A stretch of 15,910 nucleotides of DNA, taken from positions 1-15,910 of the forward strand of contig JAGZIY010000028.1 of the NCBI GenBank assembly GCA_018365995.1, in the 5' to 3' direction. The stretch comes from Butyricicoccus pullicaecorum (lineage in GTDB: Bacteria > Bacillota > Clostridia > Oscillospirales > Butyricicoccaceae). Below are positions 13,910 to 15,910 of this stretch, in pieces (the first letter of the stretch is position 1; every line of letters starts with the position of its first letter). The notes under the pieces are model-generated. The model did no database searches. It was not told the origin of the DNA and saw only the letters and a program-made list of their open reading frames with translations. Made by a program: the position numbers and the translations under genes.

Positions 13910-15346
13910 TTACTTGTGGAGCGAAGTTGTTTCGCGTTTTTTGATGATTGGGAGAATAAGTCCCAATGCGGTCAGGACAAATGGAGTGATGATATTGAGC
14001 GCAGTAGATGCGATATCACCCTCTACATACATACCCATGACACAGCAGATGGCGGTGACAATGAAGCACCAAATACCTGCGGTCAAGGCAATGCCCTGAT
14101 TCTTAACAAAACGATATTCCGGATGGAAACGGTCTGCTGCCTTGCGAAGCGCAATGTAAGCGGCAAATACCCAGAGATAACGCAGCGGCATGGTGACAGA
14201 GTTGAGCTTGTTAAGCTGTGTGAGTACAGTTGCTGCACCGGGAACGAAGGACTGTATAAGAATAATGCTGCCGGACAGGATTACAACCATCCAAATACCA
14301 TTGATATATGCACCATACTTGTTCTTTTTGAGCAGCTTGCTGGGAATGAACTGTCGTGCGTCCTCGTTATCGAGCAGGATACGCAGCGGCGCGTCGATAC
14401 TGAGTACCAGTACAGCGAACTGACCAATGGCGTTGCAGGCTGCATAAATAATCAAGAGCAGGTTGCCAACGTGGTAATACTCACCAAGCTTCTGGAAAGA
14501 CCAGTAAGCACCGTTGGAAACGTAGGAGTTAAAGCTCTCTGTACTCTCATTGATAACAGTCGGATCAAACATCATACCCATGGCAATGGTACCAAGGATT
14601 GCGCATACGACCACCATGCCTGCAAGTGCAATCATGCCCTTCGGGAAACCCTTGGAGGGGTTTTCCACCTTGTTTACATAGGGAGAGATTTTTTCACAGC
14701 CGCCCACCGCAAACACAAGAATGGAAAGGGAGGTGAAATAACCAAGGTTGAATTCCGGAATGAGTTTGTCCCATGTGAATTCCATGGAAACATAGCCGCC
14801 CTGCGGGTTGATGATTGGTGCAGCGAACATCATGAGGATATAGAGGATTGACATGATGAACATGCTGGTTCCTGCGATGGTTGCAAGCTTTTTGAGCGGG
14901 TTGAGACCGCGGCTTGCAACCCAGCAGAAGAACAGCAGAACTGCAAGTGTGGCAAGCTGTACCCAGATGGTGGGAAAGGTGTCGTAGGTGGTTCCGTTTT
15001 GAAATGCCATCCAGCTGAGCGCCTTTAGGCCGCCGCTGCCTTTGCTTGCGATGTAGGTGACATGGCAAGCCCAGTAGGTCCAGCCAGCATAGTATGCAAA
15101 CTTGGGGTTGATGGTTTCGTGGATCTAAGAACTGACACCGCCGCCAGAGTTCTTGAAAGCTGAGCCAAGCTCACCAACCATCAGGGCGTAGGGGATAAAG
15201 TATAGTGCGAACATCAGGATCCAGCTAAATATAACTTGGATACCATTGAAGTAAACGAAGCCGTTGAGCACGTTGCCAAAGCCCCACACCGTTGAAAACG
15301 CCATGAATGCAAGGGTATACCAGCTTAGTTTTTTAGAGTTTTCCAT
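13910..15346 (-). pseudogene. APC-family amino acid permease interrupted by one amber codon
   Basis: The frame starts at ATG 15346, preceded by AAGGAAGG, and ends at TAA 13910-13912, with one in-frame TAG at 15127-15125. It would otherwise encode 478 residues, the normal length for a 12-span amino acid-polyamine-organocation permease. The first segment has FSTVWGFGNV, the conserved glycine-rich helix-1 region, and ends GSAFKNSGGGVSS. After the stop, reading resumes in the same frame with IHETI and AGWTYWACHVTYIASKGSGG. Related permeases have tryptophan at the interrupted position (GGGVSSW), so TGG to TAG is the simplest cause. The pattern resembles the YgjI/YjeM-type permease group; the substrate is unknown. 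Truncation after 73 residues would abolish transport. Confidence 0.85.
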
Positions 15347-15388
15347 GCAGTAACCTTCCTTTTCTTTGATTTTTGAATGCCCCGCCAT

Positions 15389-15397
15389 ATTATAACA
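15389..15397 (-). promoter_or_regulatory. Extended -10 promoter for the permease
   Basis: On the - strand TGTTATAAT is a perfect extended -10 (TG-N-TATAAT, with the hexamer at 15394-15389). It gives a short leader to ATG 15346. The -35 region is poor. Confidence 0.55.
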
Positions 15398-15471
15398 TAC
15401 CTTTTCAAATTGGGAAACATAATTCTCTATAATTCGTCTACATAGGAAGAAAAAGCAAGCGCTGTCCATGC

Positions 15472-15585
15472 CTGTTTATGATTGCTTTTTTATAAACAGT
15501 CTAAGAAAACGTGTTAATATGATGGATAACTGTTGGAAAAACTAGAATATGATTGTATAAAATATATAAAAACCGCGCTATTTCT
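15472..15585. other. A/T-rich intergenic region with an inverted repeat
   Basis: CTGTTTAT (15472-15479) and ATAAACAG (15492-15499) form an 8-bp inverted repeat around a 12-base loop. The rest, up to the IS end, is A/T-rich and holds no supported gene or promoter. Confidence 0.35.
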
Positions 15586-15910
15586 TGTACAGTGGAATCT
15601 ATTGATTTCACACAGGTGCAGTATTAGCATTAAAGTGCTGTGATAGGTGCACAGGCCCATAAAAAACGGACAATAGACAAAAGGAGTTATACGCACACCC
15701 AGAGATTGCTGCCAGAAATTCGAGCGATGGTGGAAACCGGAAAGACACAACGGGAAATCGCAGAATATTTTAGATTTTCAAGTAAAGAAGTCGTGCGCAG
15801 ATTGCTTAGGTGAGAGCGAAGAAAGGAAGCAAAGCGTGCGGCAGGAATTATGCCTCGTCCGAAAGGTCGACCGCGCAAAGATGCACTGCCCAGAGACGTA
15901 GTTGCGGAGC
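15586..15910 (+). mobile_element. Left part of an IS3-family insertion sequence, cut by the window edge
   Basis: The sequence TGTACAGTGGAAT at 15586-15598 looks like the left terminal repeat of an IS3/IS150-group element. It begins with the typical TGTAC-like end and lies about 90 bases before orfA. The right end, orfB and the matching repeat would lie beyond the window, so the boundary and intactness cannot be confirmed. Confidence 0.6.
15673..15910 (+). pseudogene. Degraded orfA of an IS3-family transposase
   Basis: The frame encodes SYTHTQRLLPEIRAMVETGK and TQREIAEYFRFSSKEVVRRL (helix-turn-helix), then after an in-frame TGA (15811-15813) ERRKEAKRAAGIMPRPKGRP and RKDALPRDVVAE. The AGI-x-PRPKGRPRKDALPRD block is characteristic of orfA in clostridial IS3/IS150-group elements. 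The likely start codon reads ATA (15673) instead of ATG, and the stop is probably a CGA to TGA change. This copy is therefore unlikely to produce a transposase on its own. The gene continues past the window end. Confidence 0.82.

Noticed and set aside
13847..14851. A 334-codon + strand frame opposite the permease
   Set aside because: It starts inside the bidirectional terminator and is antisense to a clear 12-span permease; the product has shadow-frame composition.
1..15910. tRNA or rRNA genes and CRISPR arrays
   Set aside because: No cloverleaf-like segments, conserved rRNA stretches or regularly spaced repeats were seen on either strand.

Overview
The window looks like part of a chromosome from a Gram-positive member of the Clostridia, probably an Oscillospirales or Ruminococcaceae-like gut bacterium. 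The evidence is AGGAGG-type ribosome binding sites, sigma-A style promoters, a Kdp operon with a separate kdpF, a SUKH-domain protein, a YcxB-like membrane protein, and remnants of mobile elements typical of that group. The family-level placement is an inference from gene style and was not tested by a search.

Left part (about 1-4938, + strand): an operon for the high-affinity K+ pump. A previously uncounted 32-residue membrane peptide comes first, then kdpF (25 aa), kdpA, kdpB and kdpC, each with its own ribosome binding site and tight spacing. No kdpD or kdpE sensor-regulator genes are in the window.

Scar (about 4954-5690): just after kdpC lies a reading frame broken by one in-frame TAA. 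It is followed on the - strand by an eroded, frameshifted piece of a large serine recombinase, and then by a perfect 19-bp inverted repeat between the convergent transcription units. This looks like the remains of an old integration.

Middle (about 5780-13740): six intact genes, most of unknown function. On the - strand, a secreted protein with prepeptidase-like beta-sandwich domains is followed by a Ser/Pro-rich soluble protein; the two are translationally linked and share one strong promoter and a roughly 200-nt leader. On the + strand come a protein that appears to fold as a left-handed beta-helix, a Gln-rich helical protein with a single C-terminal membrane anchor, a SUKH-domain plus helical-repeat protein, and a four-helix YcxB-like membrane protein. 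The last two have their own near-consensus promoters. SUKH proteins often act as immunity proteins or in protein-protein binding, so this block is the best candidate for an undescribed system. That reading is a hypothesis.

Right part (about 13820-15910): a strong bidirectional terminator separates the block from an APC-family amino acid permease on the - strand, which is interrupted by one amber codon where the family has tryptophan. The window ends inside an IS3-family element whose orfA has lost its ATG and carries an in-frame TGA. Several neighbouring genes are thus disabled by single-base changes, suggesting recent decay at both edges of an otherwise intact accessory block.
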